Of a stretch of 64,000 nucleotides of DNA, positions 8,839-15,321 are shown piece by piece (positions within the stretch are counted from its first letter, which is position 1; each line of letters starts with the position of its first letter). Location of the stretch: NCBI GenBank assembly GCA_020199775.1, contig JAIVJZ010000040.1, positions 868,001 through 932,000 on the forward strand, in the 5' to 3' direction. Below the pieces are notes generated by a model that saw only the letters and a program-made list of their open reading frames with translations, was not told the DNA's origin and ran no database searches. This DNA is from Acidobacteriota bacterium. Lineage in GTDB: Bacteria; Acidobacteriota; Blastocatellia; Pyrinomonadales; Pyrinomonadaceae. The translations under genes were made by a program, and so were the position numbers.

Positions 8839-10104
8839 ATGTTGAGAAATCTGCGGCAAGTGCGGCGCGTCGTAATCACGGGAATGGGTTGCGTGACGCC
8901 GGTCGGGATAGGGCGCGAGGCGTTCTGGGGTGCGCTCGTGGCGGGCGAGAGCGGCGTGCGGCGCATCGAGAGCTTCGACGTGAGCGACTCACCTGTGAAG
9001 ATCGCGGCCGAGGTGCGCGGCTTCGACTGGCAGGCGCAGGTCAGCGCGAAGGATCGCAAGCACGTGCCGCGCACCGTGCCGCTCGCGCTCGCCGCCGCGC
9101 GCGAGGCCGTGGAAGACGCGGGGCTTCATTTTTCCGATTTGAGTTTGGAGGAACGCCGCGCCGTGGGCGTCGTGCTCGGCACGGGCGGCGGCGGTCTCGC
9201 GTTCACCGAACAGCAGTACAAATATTACTTCACGAATGAGACGGCGAAGGCGAGCGTCTACACGATCCCGGCCTCGACGCACGGCGGCCTGTCCTCCGAA
9301 CTTTCGATGGCTTTCGGCCTGCGCGGCCTCTCGCACATCATCTCGACCGGCTGCACCAGTTCGACCGACGCCATCGCCTACGCCGCCCAACACATCGCGC
9401 TCGGCCGGCAGGACGCGATGCTCGCCGGCGGCGTGGACGCGCCCATCGCGCCGGGCATCCTCGCGGGCTTCAACTTGATGACCGTGCTGACGAAGGATTG
9501 GAACGACGCGCCGGGACGCGCTTCGCGCCCGTTCTCCCGCGACCGTTCCGGCATCGTGCTCGGCGAAGGCGCGTGGATTTACGTCCTCGAAGACTACGAA
9601 CGCGCGCACTCGCGCGGCGCAAACATCTACGCCGAAGTCACGGGCTACGGCGCGACGTGTGACGCCTATCATCGCGTCCGGCTCGAAGACACGGGCGAAG
9701 AACCCGCGCGCGCCATGCGTCTCGCGCTCGCCGATGCCGGGCACGCGCCGTCGGAAGTCGATTACGTCAACCTCCACGGCACCTCGACTTTGCTCAACGA
9801 CCGCATCGAGACGCAAGCCCTCAAACTCGCCTTCGGCGGGGACGCGCGCGGCATCGCGATGTCCGCGACGAAATCGCAGATCGGCCACCCGCAAGGCGCG
9901 TCGGGCGCGGCCGGTCTCGCCGCCGCGCTCTGCGCCATGCACAGGGGCGCGATCCCGCCCACCATCAATCTCGACGAACCCGACCCCGCCTGCGACCTCG
10001 ACTACGTCCCGAACGTCGCCCGCGAGGCGCGCGTGCGCGTCGCCCTCTGCAACTGCATCGGCTTCGGCTCGAAGAACAGCGCGCTCGTCGTGGAAAAAAT
10101 ATAA
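8839..10104 (+). CDS. Beta-ketoacyl-ACP synthase (FabF/KAS II-like)
   Basis: A 421-residue condensing enzyme of the thiolase superfamily, FabF/KAS II branch, catalysing decarboxylative condensation of malonyl-ACP with an acyl-ACP. The full triad is present: the nucleophile Cys172 in STGCTSSTDA, His313 in NLHGTSTLLND and His350 in SATKSQIGHPQGASG. The two His motifs differ slightly from housekeeping FabF (which has NAHGT and TGH), suggesting a specialised paralogue and not the main fatty-acid enzyme. There is no acyl carrier protein gene beside it. A methyltransferase and a flavoprotein follow after one unknown gene, so a small lipid or polyketide product is plausible but is inference. Confidence 0.85.
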   Translation: MLRNLRQVRRVVITGMGCVTPVGIGREAFWGALVAGESGVRRIESFDVSDSPVKIAAEVRGFDWQAQVSAKDRKHVPRTVPLALAAAREAVEDAGLHFSDLSLEERRAVGVVLGTGGGGLAFTEQQYKYYFTNETAKASVYTIPASTHGGLSSELSMAFGLRGLSHIISTGCTSSTDAIAYAAQHIALGRQDAMLAGGVDAPIAPGILAGFNLMTVLTKDWNDAPGRASRPFSRDRSGIVLGEGAWIYVLEDYERAHSRGANIYAEVTGYGATCDAYHRVRLEDTGEEPARAMRLALADAGHAPSEVDYVNLHGTSTLLNDRIETQALKLAFGGDARGIAMSATKSQIGHPQGASGAAGLAAALCAMHRGAIPPTINLDEPDPACDLDYVPNVAREARVRVALCNCIGFGSKNSALVVEKI

Positions 10105-10129
10105 AACCGGATCGCCCCGACTCCTCAAT

Positions 10130-10576
10130 ATGCCGAAGCATGTCATCATCCGTTGCTACGATCCTATCGCGCGGCACAAGTTTGCCAGACAGCCGTGGTC
10201 TGACGTTTGGTTGAGCTTCACCGCAAAACCGGGACGTAAAAAATATCGTTTCGCCCCGACTCTGGTTTCAAAAGTGGCGTTGGAAGGCGACTTGCGTTCG
10301 GCTCGGGAGCAACAAGCCAAGGAAGCGGCTTCGGACTATGCCAGAGAGATTGAAATCGCTGAGAACGTCTTAACGTTTTTCGCGAACGGCGGCGACTACT
10401 TTGTTGATGCCAAATCGTCTGACAAGTACACGCCTACGATTTATACATCGCGGCCATACATTGATCGTGCGGAGGCAGAGGTGATGCTGAGAAAGTTTAT
10501 GCGGACGCTTGGCTATCTCGACGTGACCTATAAATGGCTCAAACCCAAATTTCTAATGATTCCCGTCCAGCTTTAG
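10130..10576 (+). CDS. Hypothetical protein
   Basis: A 148-residue protein of unknown function, starting at ATG 10130 (MPKHVIIRCYDPIARHKFAR) 25 bp after the ketosynthase stop. No recognisable domain, signal peptide or membrane helix is seen. The middle is charged and probably helical (SAREQQAKEAASDYAREIEI), and the C-terminus alternates hydrophobic and basic residues. Its base composition is visibly lower in GC than the genes on both sides, and it lacks a clear ribosome-binding site. These features hint at recent acquisition and argue against it belonging functionally to the ketosynthase/methyltransferase set. Confidence 0.6.
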   Translation: MPKHVIIRCYDPIARHKFARQPWSDVWLSFTAKPGRKKYRFAPTLVSKVALEGDLRSAREQQAKEAASDYAREIEIAENVLTFFANGGDYFVDAKSSDKYTPTIYTSRPYIDRAEAEVMLRKFMRTLGYLDVTYKWLKPKFLMIPVQL

Positions 10577-10686
10577 CTGACGAGTTTGATGAGCGGTTAA
10601 AGTGTCAACACAGTGCGAGACGCGATGCCACACCCCATGCCATTTACCTGCGTTAGAAACTCTGTCCATGAAGTGATGTATTAATC

Positions 10687-11409
10687 ATGTTTCATCGTTT
10701 TCGTGAGCGCAGTTATGAACTGGAGCATCTGGACAAGGGCGACTACACGCCCGCGGAGTACGAGGGGTGTCTGGTCGAACTCAGGCGCATCAACAAGTGG
10801 CTGGGCGACGCGGGCGCGCTCAGGGCTTCGCTCGTGCCGGAGATCGAGGGGGCGGGGTTGCGTGAGTTTTCGCTGCTCGATGTGGGCGCGGGGTCGGGCG
10901 AGTTGTTGCGCGTGGCGGCGCGTGAGGCGCGCGGGCGCGGGTGGCGCGCGGCGCGGCTCGTGGGGCTTGAGTTGAACGCGCGTTCGGCGCGGGCGATTCT
11001 GGAAGAGTCGCGCGACTTCGCGGAGATCGGCGCGGTGGGCGGCGACGCGTTTCATTTGCCGTTCGCCGACGATGCTTTCGATTACGTCATCTGCTCGCTC
11101 TTCACACATCATTTTCGGGACGAAGCCGTGGTCGAGATTTTGCGCGAGTTCAAACGCGTCGCGCGGCGTCGCCTGTTCGTCATAGACTTGCATCGTCACG
11201 CCCTTGCTTATTTCCTCTACACGACCGTCGGCCGACTCTTCCTGCACAATCGTCTCATCCGCGAAGACGGCGCGCTCTCCATCCGGCGCAGCTTTCGTGC
11301 CGCCGAACTGCGGCGACTCGCAGAACGCGCGCAGCTTGAGCAGATCGACGTGCGCCGCCGTTTTCCTTTCCGTCTGGTGTTGAGCGCGGGCCGGAAGGAG
11401 GCGCGTTGA
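10687..11409 (+). CDS. Class I SAM-dependent methyltransferase
   Basis: A 240-residue cytosolic methyltransferase. Motif I (LLDVGAGSGE, residues 63-72) binds S-adenosylmethionine. An acidic residue in LVGLELNARS follows in motif II, and AFHLPFADDAFDYVICSLFTHH is the usual motif III/IV region of Methyltransf_11/25 enzymes. The acceptor is unknown. The stop codon overlaps the region where the next gene, a flavoprotein, begins. Together they resemble the methyltransferase plus FAD-oxidoreductase pairs that accompany type III polyketide synthases and ketosynthases in many bacteria, where they tailor phenolic or quinone lipids. That pathway link is inference. Confidence 0.85.
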   Translation: MFHRFRERSYELEHLDKGDYTPAEYEGCLVELRRINKWLGDAGALRASLVPEIEGAGLREFSLLDVGAGSGELLRVAAREARGRGWRAARLVGLELNARSARAILEESRDFAEIGAVGGDAFHLPFADDAFDYVICSLFTHHFRDEAVVEILREFKRVARRRLFVIDLHRHALAYFLYTTVGRLFLHNRLIREDGALSIRRSFRAAELRRLAERAQLEQIDVRRRFPFRLVLSAGRKEAR

Positions 11410-11411
11410 AG

Positions 11412-12683
11412 ATGGGCGCGGGCGGCGCAAAAGACTATGACGTGATCGTTGTGGGTGGAGGGCCGGCGGGCGCGAGCGCGTCCGTACATCTGGCGACGCG
11501 CGGTGCGCGCGTGGCGTTGGTGGAACGGGAGCGGTTTCCGCGCGCGAAGTTGTGCGGGGAATTTATCTCGCCGGAGTGTCTCGCGCATTTCGCGCGGCTC
11601 GGCGTGTTAGAGGAGATGCGCGCGGCGGGCGGGGCGCGTCTGGGCGAGACGATCTTTTTCTCGCAAAGCGGGCGGCGCGTGGGCGTGCCGAGCGCGTGGT
11701 TCGGCGCGGAGGAGACGACGGCGGGCGGCGCGGAAGCGGGCGCGCTCGGTTTGAGTCGCGCCGAGATGGATCAAAGGTTGATGCTGCGCGCACGGGCGGT
11801 GGGCGTGGAGGTGTCGGAAGAGGCGCAGGTCACCGGGTTGTTGTTCGCGGGCGAGGGGCGGCGCGTGTGCGGCGTGCGTGTCGAGCGGGGGGGGGTGGAG
11901 TCGGAACTGCGCGCCGCGCTCACGATTGACGCGACGGGGCGCGCGCGCTCTCTGGCGAGGCGCGTCGAGGGAGCGGCGAAAGGGGACGGGGCGAATAGGG
12001 CGAACGCGTCGGACGGGGCGAAGGCGCATGCCGGGGCGACGCCGAAGCGGATACCGCTCGTGGCATTCAAGGCGCATCTGGAAAATGCGGGGGGCGGTGG
12101 GGGCGTCTGCGAAATCTATTTTTACCGGGGCGGCTACGGCGGTCTGAGTCAGGTGGAAAATAATCTCAGTAATCTCTGTTTCATCGCGGCGGCGAGAGAC
12201 GTGCGGGCGCGTGCGAGCGACGCGGAGCGCGTGATGCGCGAGATCGTGATGTCGAACACGCGCGCGGCGGAGACTTTGCGCGGGGCGCGTGTCGGTTCCG
12301 AATGGCTGGCGGTGGCGTTGGAGAGTTTCGGGCGGCGCGAGTTAGTTCCGTGCGAAGGGTTGTTGACGGTGGGCGACGCGGCCTCCTTCATAGACCCGTT
12401 CACGGGGAGCGGCATGTTGATGGCTTTGGAGAGCGGCGAACTGGCGGCTGCCTGCGTCGCGCGCGCTCTGCCGGACTTGCGTCGCGCGGGCGTGCGGTTC
12501 GCGCCGCTGGCGACGGATTACCGCGCGCGTTATCGAGAGAGATTCGCGGCGCGCTTGCGCGTCTGCTCGTGGCTGAGGCGCGCGGCTTTCGCGCCACGGT
12601 TGGCGACGGAAGCCGGTATCGCCGCGCTGGCGACGAGCGAACGCCTGCGGCGCGCTTTGGCGCGTGCGACGCGTCCCGCCTGA
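11412..12683 (+). CDS. FAD-dependent oxidoreductase (geranylgeranyl reductase/halogenase-like)
   Basis: A 423-residue flavoprotein of the p-hydroxybenzoate hydroxylase-like superfamily. The N-terminal Rossmann motif VVGGGPAGAS (residues 14-23) binds the FAD ADP moiety. A second FAD motif, GLLTVGDAASFIDPFTGSG, lies near residues 315-335, as in geranylgeranyl reductases and FAD monooxygenases. The CGEFISPECL segment is typical of the branch that neighbours polyketide methyltransferases. I chose ATG 11412 (10 bp after AAGGAGG); a TTG at 11406 overlaps the methyltransferase stop and is an alternative. Translational coupling to the methyltransferase is likely. The middle contains a low-complexity Ala/Gly/Asp stretch near 190-215. 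Confidence 0.82.
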   Translation: MGAGGAKDYDVIVVGGGPAGASASVHLATRGARVALVERERFPRAKLCGEFISPECLAHFARLGVLEEMRAAGGARLGETIFFSQSGRRVGVPSAWFGAEETTAGGAEAGALGLSRAEMDQRLMLRARAVGVEVSEEAQVTGLLFAGEGRRVCGVRVERGGVESELRAALTIDATGRARSLARRVEGAAKGDGANRANASDGAKAHAGATPKRIPLVAFKAHLENAGGGGGVCEIYFYRGGYGGLSQVENNLSNLCFIAAARDVRARASDAERVMREIVMSNTRAAETLRGARVGSEWLAVALESFGRRELVPCEGLLTVGDAASFIDPFTGSGMLMALESGELAAACVARALPDLRRAGVRFAPLATDYRARYRERFAARLRVCSWLRRAAFAPRLATEAGIAALATSERLRRALARATRPA

Positions 12684-12695
12684 TGAAGCCCCACG

Positions 12696-13037
12696 CTATT
12701 CCCACTCCGCGCACTTCAACCCGACAACATACGCGCCGAGTTCATTCCCCGCCCGATGTGTATCCGAGAAGGCGTGCCACAACGCGGCTTGTCCCGCCAG
12801 AAACCTTTCATCCAAGACATACTTGTCATCGGATGGCGTGTAGGGCATCAGCCCGCAGATCAACTCTATCAAGGCATCCAGACTCTCACTGTCCTCTCGC
12901 CTCGTGATCAAGTCAACCAACTCTCTTGCCCTGTCTTGCGTGATGGGCAGGTTAGCCCAACGCCGGATGGGTTCATCGAAACTCGGTTCTGGTCGTTGAC
13001 GAACGGGAGGCGTGCGCGTGCTATCATCTTTTCGCAT
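12696..13037 (-). CDS. Hypothetical protein of the accessory island
   Basis: A 113-residue soluble protein of unknown family. The N-terminus is basic and Pro-rich (RKDDSTRTPPVRQRPEPSF). The rest is probably helical, with RARELVDLITRREDSESLDA and a C-terminal AFSDTHRAGNELGAYVVGLK. The start at 13037 is supported by AAGGAG nine bases upstream. A good sigma-70-type promoter (13137-13165) and a structured leader of about 90 nt precede it. It is transcribed divergently from the small DNA-binding protein and pentapeptide-TIR gene. Convergence with the flavoprotein gene leaves only 12 bp between stops. Because it shares a promoter region with the TIR operon, it may be functionally linked to it; that is inference. 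Confidence 0.6.
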   Translation of the reverse strand: MRKDDSTRTPPVRQRPEPSFDEPIRRWANLPITQDRARELVDLITRREDSESLDALIELICGLMPYTPSDDKYVLDERFLAGQAALWHAFSDTHRAGNELGAYVVGLKCAEWE

Positions 13038-13068
13038 CAGTAGCTCCTTAAGCAGTGGTACTGGTGTA

Positions 13069-13133
13069 GAGGACTTATCGAGATTCGCTGTCTTGGTAAG
13101 TCCTCGCCTGTTAACTCTTACTCGTTGGCGAGG
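13069..13133 (-). promoter_or_regulatory. Leader hairpin and operator-like palindrome
   Basis: Two overlapping inverted repeats lie between the minus-strand promoter and the 12696-13037 gene. One is a perfect 9-bp stem (GAGGACTTA 13069-13077 with TAAGTCCTC 13097-13105) that would fold in the mRNA leader. The other is a 7-bp palindrome (CCTCGCC 13102-13108 with GGCGAGG 13127-13133) covering the expected transcription start, as a repressor operator would. They share CCTC, so as RNA folds they exclude each other. Confidence 0.45.
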
Positions 13134-13136
13134 GAA

Positions 13137-13165
13137 ACTATACGCTCGTGCGCGTAGTTAGTCAA
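13137..13165 (-). promoter_or_regulatory. Sigma-70-type promoter of the 12696-13037 gene
   Basis: Read on the minus strand, TTGACT (13165-13160) and TATAGT (13142-13137) are separated by 17 bp, close to the consensus. Transcription would begin near 13130, giving a leader of about 90 nt. Confidence 0.6.
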
Positions 13166-13181
13166 CAAAAAAGGTCGCGCA

Positions 13182-13210
13182 TTGACGAATAGTTTCTTCG
13201 TGTGTAAAAA
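13182..13210 (+). promoter_or_regulatory. Sigma-70-type promoter of the HTH/TIR genes
   Basis: TTGACG (13182-13187) and TAAAAA (13205-13210) are 17 bp apart. The ATG of the HTH gene is at 13219, so the expected start site lies within a few bases of it. The ATG has no ribosome-binding site, so the transcript may be leaderless. The -35 boxes of the two divergent promoters are only 16 bp apart. Confidence 0.5.
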
Positions 13211-13218
13211 ATAACGAC

Positions 13219-13431
13219 ATGGGATTGATAACGACAGCGCAAGCCGCGGAGAGATTAGGCATTAGCGTGAGACGTGTACAGGAACTTATTAGTTCACAGC
13301 GTCTCCCCGCACAGCAATTCGGGCGAACGTATGTCATCAATGAGGAAGATTTAAAGTTAGTGGAAGATCGAAAAGTAGGCAGACCGCCAAAGGCGAAAGC
13401 TGCGACGGGTTCAAAGGCGCGTAAGAAGTAG
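13219..13431 (+). CDS. Excisionase/MerR-type helix-turn-helix protein
   Basis: A 70-residue DNA-binding protein. Residues 1-50 form a winged HTH_17/excisionase-like domain: TTAQAAERLGISVRRVQELI is the helix-turn-helix, followed by the wing QQFGRTYVINEEDL. The tail (52-70) is strongly basic (RKVGRPPKAKAATGSKARKK) and includes an AT-hook-like GRP core (VGRPPK). It could bind the divergent promoter region directly upstream and so control both itself with the TIR gene and the opposite gene; that is inference from position. It is 33 bp upstream of the pentapeptide-TIR gene in the same direction. Base composition is lower in GC than the surrounding core genes. Confidence 0.8.
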   Translation: MGLITTAQAAERLGISVRRVQELISSQRLPAQQFGRTYVINEEDLKLVEDRKVGRPPKAKAATGSKARKK

Positions 13432-13464
13432 CGAGCATCTCACCCCCTCACCGGAACTACACTA

Positions 13465-14595
13465 ATGGCTGATCCCGAACATCTTAAGATATTGAAGCAA
13501 GGGGCGAAGGTGTGGAATAAGTGGAGAAGTAAGCACGAAGATGTTCAGCCAAACCTCCGCGCCGCGAACCTCCGCCACGCAAACCTCCGCAACGCAGACC
13601 TCAGCGACGCAGACCTCAGCCACGCAAGACTCATCAACGCAAACCTCAGCGACGCAAAGCTCATCGACGCAAGCCTCCACAAGGCAGACCTCTGCAGGGC
13701 AAACTTCCGCAGCGCAGACCTCCGCAACGCAGACCTCCGCAACGCAGACCTCAGCGGCTCAGACCTCAGTGGCGCAGACCTCAGCGACGCAAGACTCATT
13801 AACGCAAACCTCCGCAACGCAAACCTCAGTGGCGCAGACCTCAACAACGCAAGCCTCAGCACCACAGACCTCCGTGGCGCAGACCTCAGCGACGCAAGAC
13901 TCATCAACGCAAATCTCAGCTATTCAATTGTGAATGGCGCGGATTTCACCTACAGCATAATGGGCTTTACTACGTTAGCAAGAATTGACCTTAGCGAAGC
14001 TAAAGGACTTGAAACCGTCAGGCATGTTTTCCCCTCAACCATCGGCATTGATACCATCTATAAATCACAGGGCAATATCCCCGAACTGTTCCTGCATGGC
14101 TGCGGCGTGCCAGACGAATTTATCACTTACATGCGCTCACTGGTCGCGCACCCCATCCAGTTCTACTCGTGCTTCATCAGCTATTCGAGCAAAGACCAGG
14201 ACTTCGCAAACAGACTTTATGCCGATCTGCAAAGTAAAGGGGTGCGTTGCTGGTTCGCCCCCGAAGATTTGAAGATCGGAGACAAGTTTCGCAACCGCAT
14301 AGACGAGTCAATTAGAGTTTATGACAAGCTGCTACTGGTGCTTTCTGAAAACTCCGTCTCAAGCCAGTGGGTTGAAAAAGAGGTAGAAACCGCGTTGGAG
14401 CGTGAACGAGAGCAGAATAAGACCATGCTCTTTCCCGTGCGTTTGGATGATGCCGTAAACGAGTTGAAGGTGGGCTGGCCTGCCGACGTGCGGCGCAACC
14501 GCCACATCGGAGACTTCGTATGTTGGAAAGATCACGACTCATATCAGAAAGCGTTTGATAGATTGATTCGTGATTTGCAAGCTGACAATAAGTAG
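13465..14595 (+). CDS. Pentapeptide-repeat/TIR domain fusion protein
   Basis: A 376-residue cytosolic protein. Residues about 29-180 are pentapeptide repeats of the A(D/N)Lxx type, some two dozen copies, predicted to fold as a right-handed quadrilateral beta-helix. Residues 233-370 form a TIR domain, opening with FYSCFISYSSKDQDFANRLY and containing CWFAPEDLKIGD. The motif SSQWVEKEVETAL places Glu306 where the catalytic glutamate of NAD-cleaving TIR domains lies (SARM1 has a very similar WVHKE). An NADase, or a nucleotide-signal synthase, is therefore plausible. Bacterial TIR proteins often serve in abortive anti-phage defence, with the partner domain sensing infection; the beta-helix could be such a sensor or a DNA mimic. 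The role in defence is inference. Confidence 0.85.
   Translation: MADPEHLKILKQGAKVWNKWRSKHEDVQPNLRAANLRHANLRNADLSDADLSHARLINANLSDAKLIDASLHKADLCRANFRSADLRNADLRNADLSGSDLSGADLSDARLINANLRNANLSGADLNNASLSTTDLRGADLSDARLINANLSYSIVNGADFTYSIMGFTTLARIDLSEAKGLETVRHVFPSTIGIDTIYKSQGNIPELFLHGCGVPDEFITYMRSLVAHPIQFYSCFISYSSKDQDFANRLYADLQSKGVRCWFAPEDLKIGDKFRNRIDESIRVYDKLLLVLSENSVSSQWVEKEVETALEREREQNKTMLFPVRLDDAVNELKVGWPADVRRNRHIGDFVCWKDHDSYQKAFDRLIRDLQADNK
13552..13920 (+). repeat. 15-bp coding repeat of the pentapeptide region
   Basis: The DNA encoding the beta-helix is a 15-bp tandem repeat with units such as CTCAGCGACGCAGAC, conserved at nucleotide level well beyond what the protein needs. This suggests recent expansion by slippage or recombination. 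Another frame through it is also open, but it is low-complexity and has no independent support. Confidence 0.7.
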
Positions 14596-14703
14596 ACCGT
14601 GAAGGCTAAAGCTGGAAGTTAAAAGACGAGTAAGAGTGCGTCGCAATTATTACCGTGTTGCGAGTTGTTGCTTAGAAGCTGCTTGAAAAATAAACCCGTT
14701 GTT

Positions 14704-14895
14704 GTCCCGGAGGGACAATTGATAATAGCCCGGCGATTTATCGCCGGGATCGTCAACGTCTCTTTTACATAGAGTCCCGTAGGGACGATTGAATGTTCAT
14801 CGTTATTCAATCGTCCCTACGGGACTCACACATTATTCTTCAACTGATTCCCGGCACTAAAGTGCCGGGCTATTAGCAATCGTCCCTGCCGGGAC
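14704..14895. mobile_element. Compound palindromic (REP/MITE-like) element
   Basis: An ordered set of palindromes. The outer left unit (14704-14748) has GTCCCGGAGGGAC then TAGCCCGGCG with its hairpin partner. The outer right unit (14850-14895) is nearly its reverse complement. Between them lies a perfect 22-bp stem with a 10-base loop (14773-14826), whose arms start AGTCCCGTAGGGACGATTGA. The nested symmetry and lack of coding capacity fit a non-autonomous mobile element of the REP/BIME type. No transposase is seen nearby. Confidence 0.7.
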
Positions 14896-14910
14896 TTTCC
14901 AAACACCTTC

Positions 14911-15163
14911 TTAGAAGTCCAGGCCGATGCGCGCCATGATGCGGGCGAAGCGGGGGCCGGGGCGCAGGGCGTCGAGCATGGGATCGACGGCGAACCGGAC
15001 GAGGGCTTCGGATTGCACGTCGCAGGCGGGGCTGAGCTTGGTGAAGGCGCGTCCGGCGGTGGGCGCGGGCACACCCGGCGGGGCGGCGGGCGTAAGCGAT
15101 TAACTCTTGCCACGCGCCAGTGTTTTGGGGTACAAAGTCGGCGCGGTATATGGTTTCGCTCAC
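14911..15163 (-). pseudogene. Degraded gene remnant
   Basis: On the minus strand a plausible N-terminus (MSETIYRADFVPQNTGAWQE, from 15163) runs on in one frame only into arginine/proline-rich nonsense. A plausible C-terminus ending at 14911 (LRPGPRFARIMARIGLDF) lies in another frame. That C-terminus closely resembles the LRxDPRFxxLLxRxGL ending of many acidobacterial TPR/kinase/adenylate-cyclase-like proteins. Bringing the two together needs a frameshift near 15090 and a large internal deletion. I read this as debris of an older gene next to the palindromic element; sequence error is the alternative. Confidence 0.3.
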
Positions 15164-15292
15164 GGCGTAAGCCTCGCGGGCACTTCGCTTCGACGAAGTT
15201 CCTGCCGACCCGGCTCTTGCCTGTCGTCGAACCCCTTGCGCCCATCATCCGACGGCGCATGATCTGCGTCTCCCGCTGCCATCAACTGAAGC

Positions 15293-15298
15293 TATAAT
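15293..15298 (+). promoter_or_regulatory. Candidate -10 box of the TonB receptor gene
   Basis: A perfect TATAAT occurs 24 bp before the ATG of the TonB receptor and 8 bp before its GAGGAG ribosome-binding site. No convincing -35 is found at normal spacing, so this is only a candidate. Confidence 0.3.
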
Positions 15299-15321
15299 TT
15301 ACGTTTGAGGAGAATATAAAC

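Noticed and set aside
13552..13920. Possible CRISPR or minisatellite array
   Set aside because: Period 15 bp in frame with a coding pentapeptide repeat; there are no spacers.
13541..13933. Open frame of repeated Gln-Thr-Ser residues over the pentapeptide gene
   Set aside because: It is a second frame of the 15-bp tandem repeat; the pentapeptide frame has a fused, intact TIR domain and explains the repeat.
14826..15260. A 144-codon minus-strand frame
   Set aside because: Mostly Pro/Arg/Ala without domains; only the short fragments in other frames resemble protein, hence the pseudogene call.
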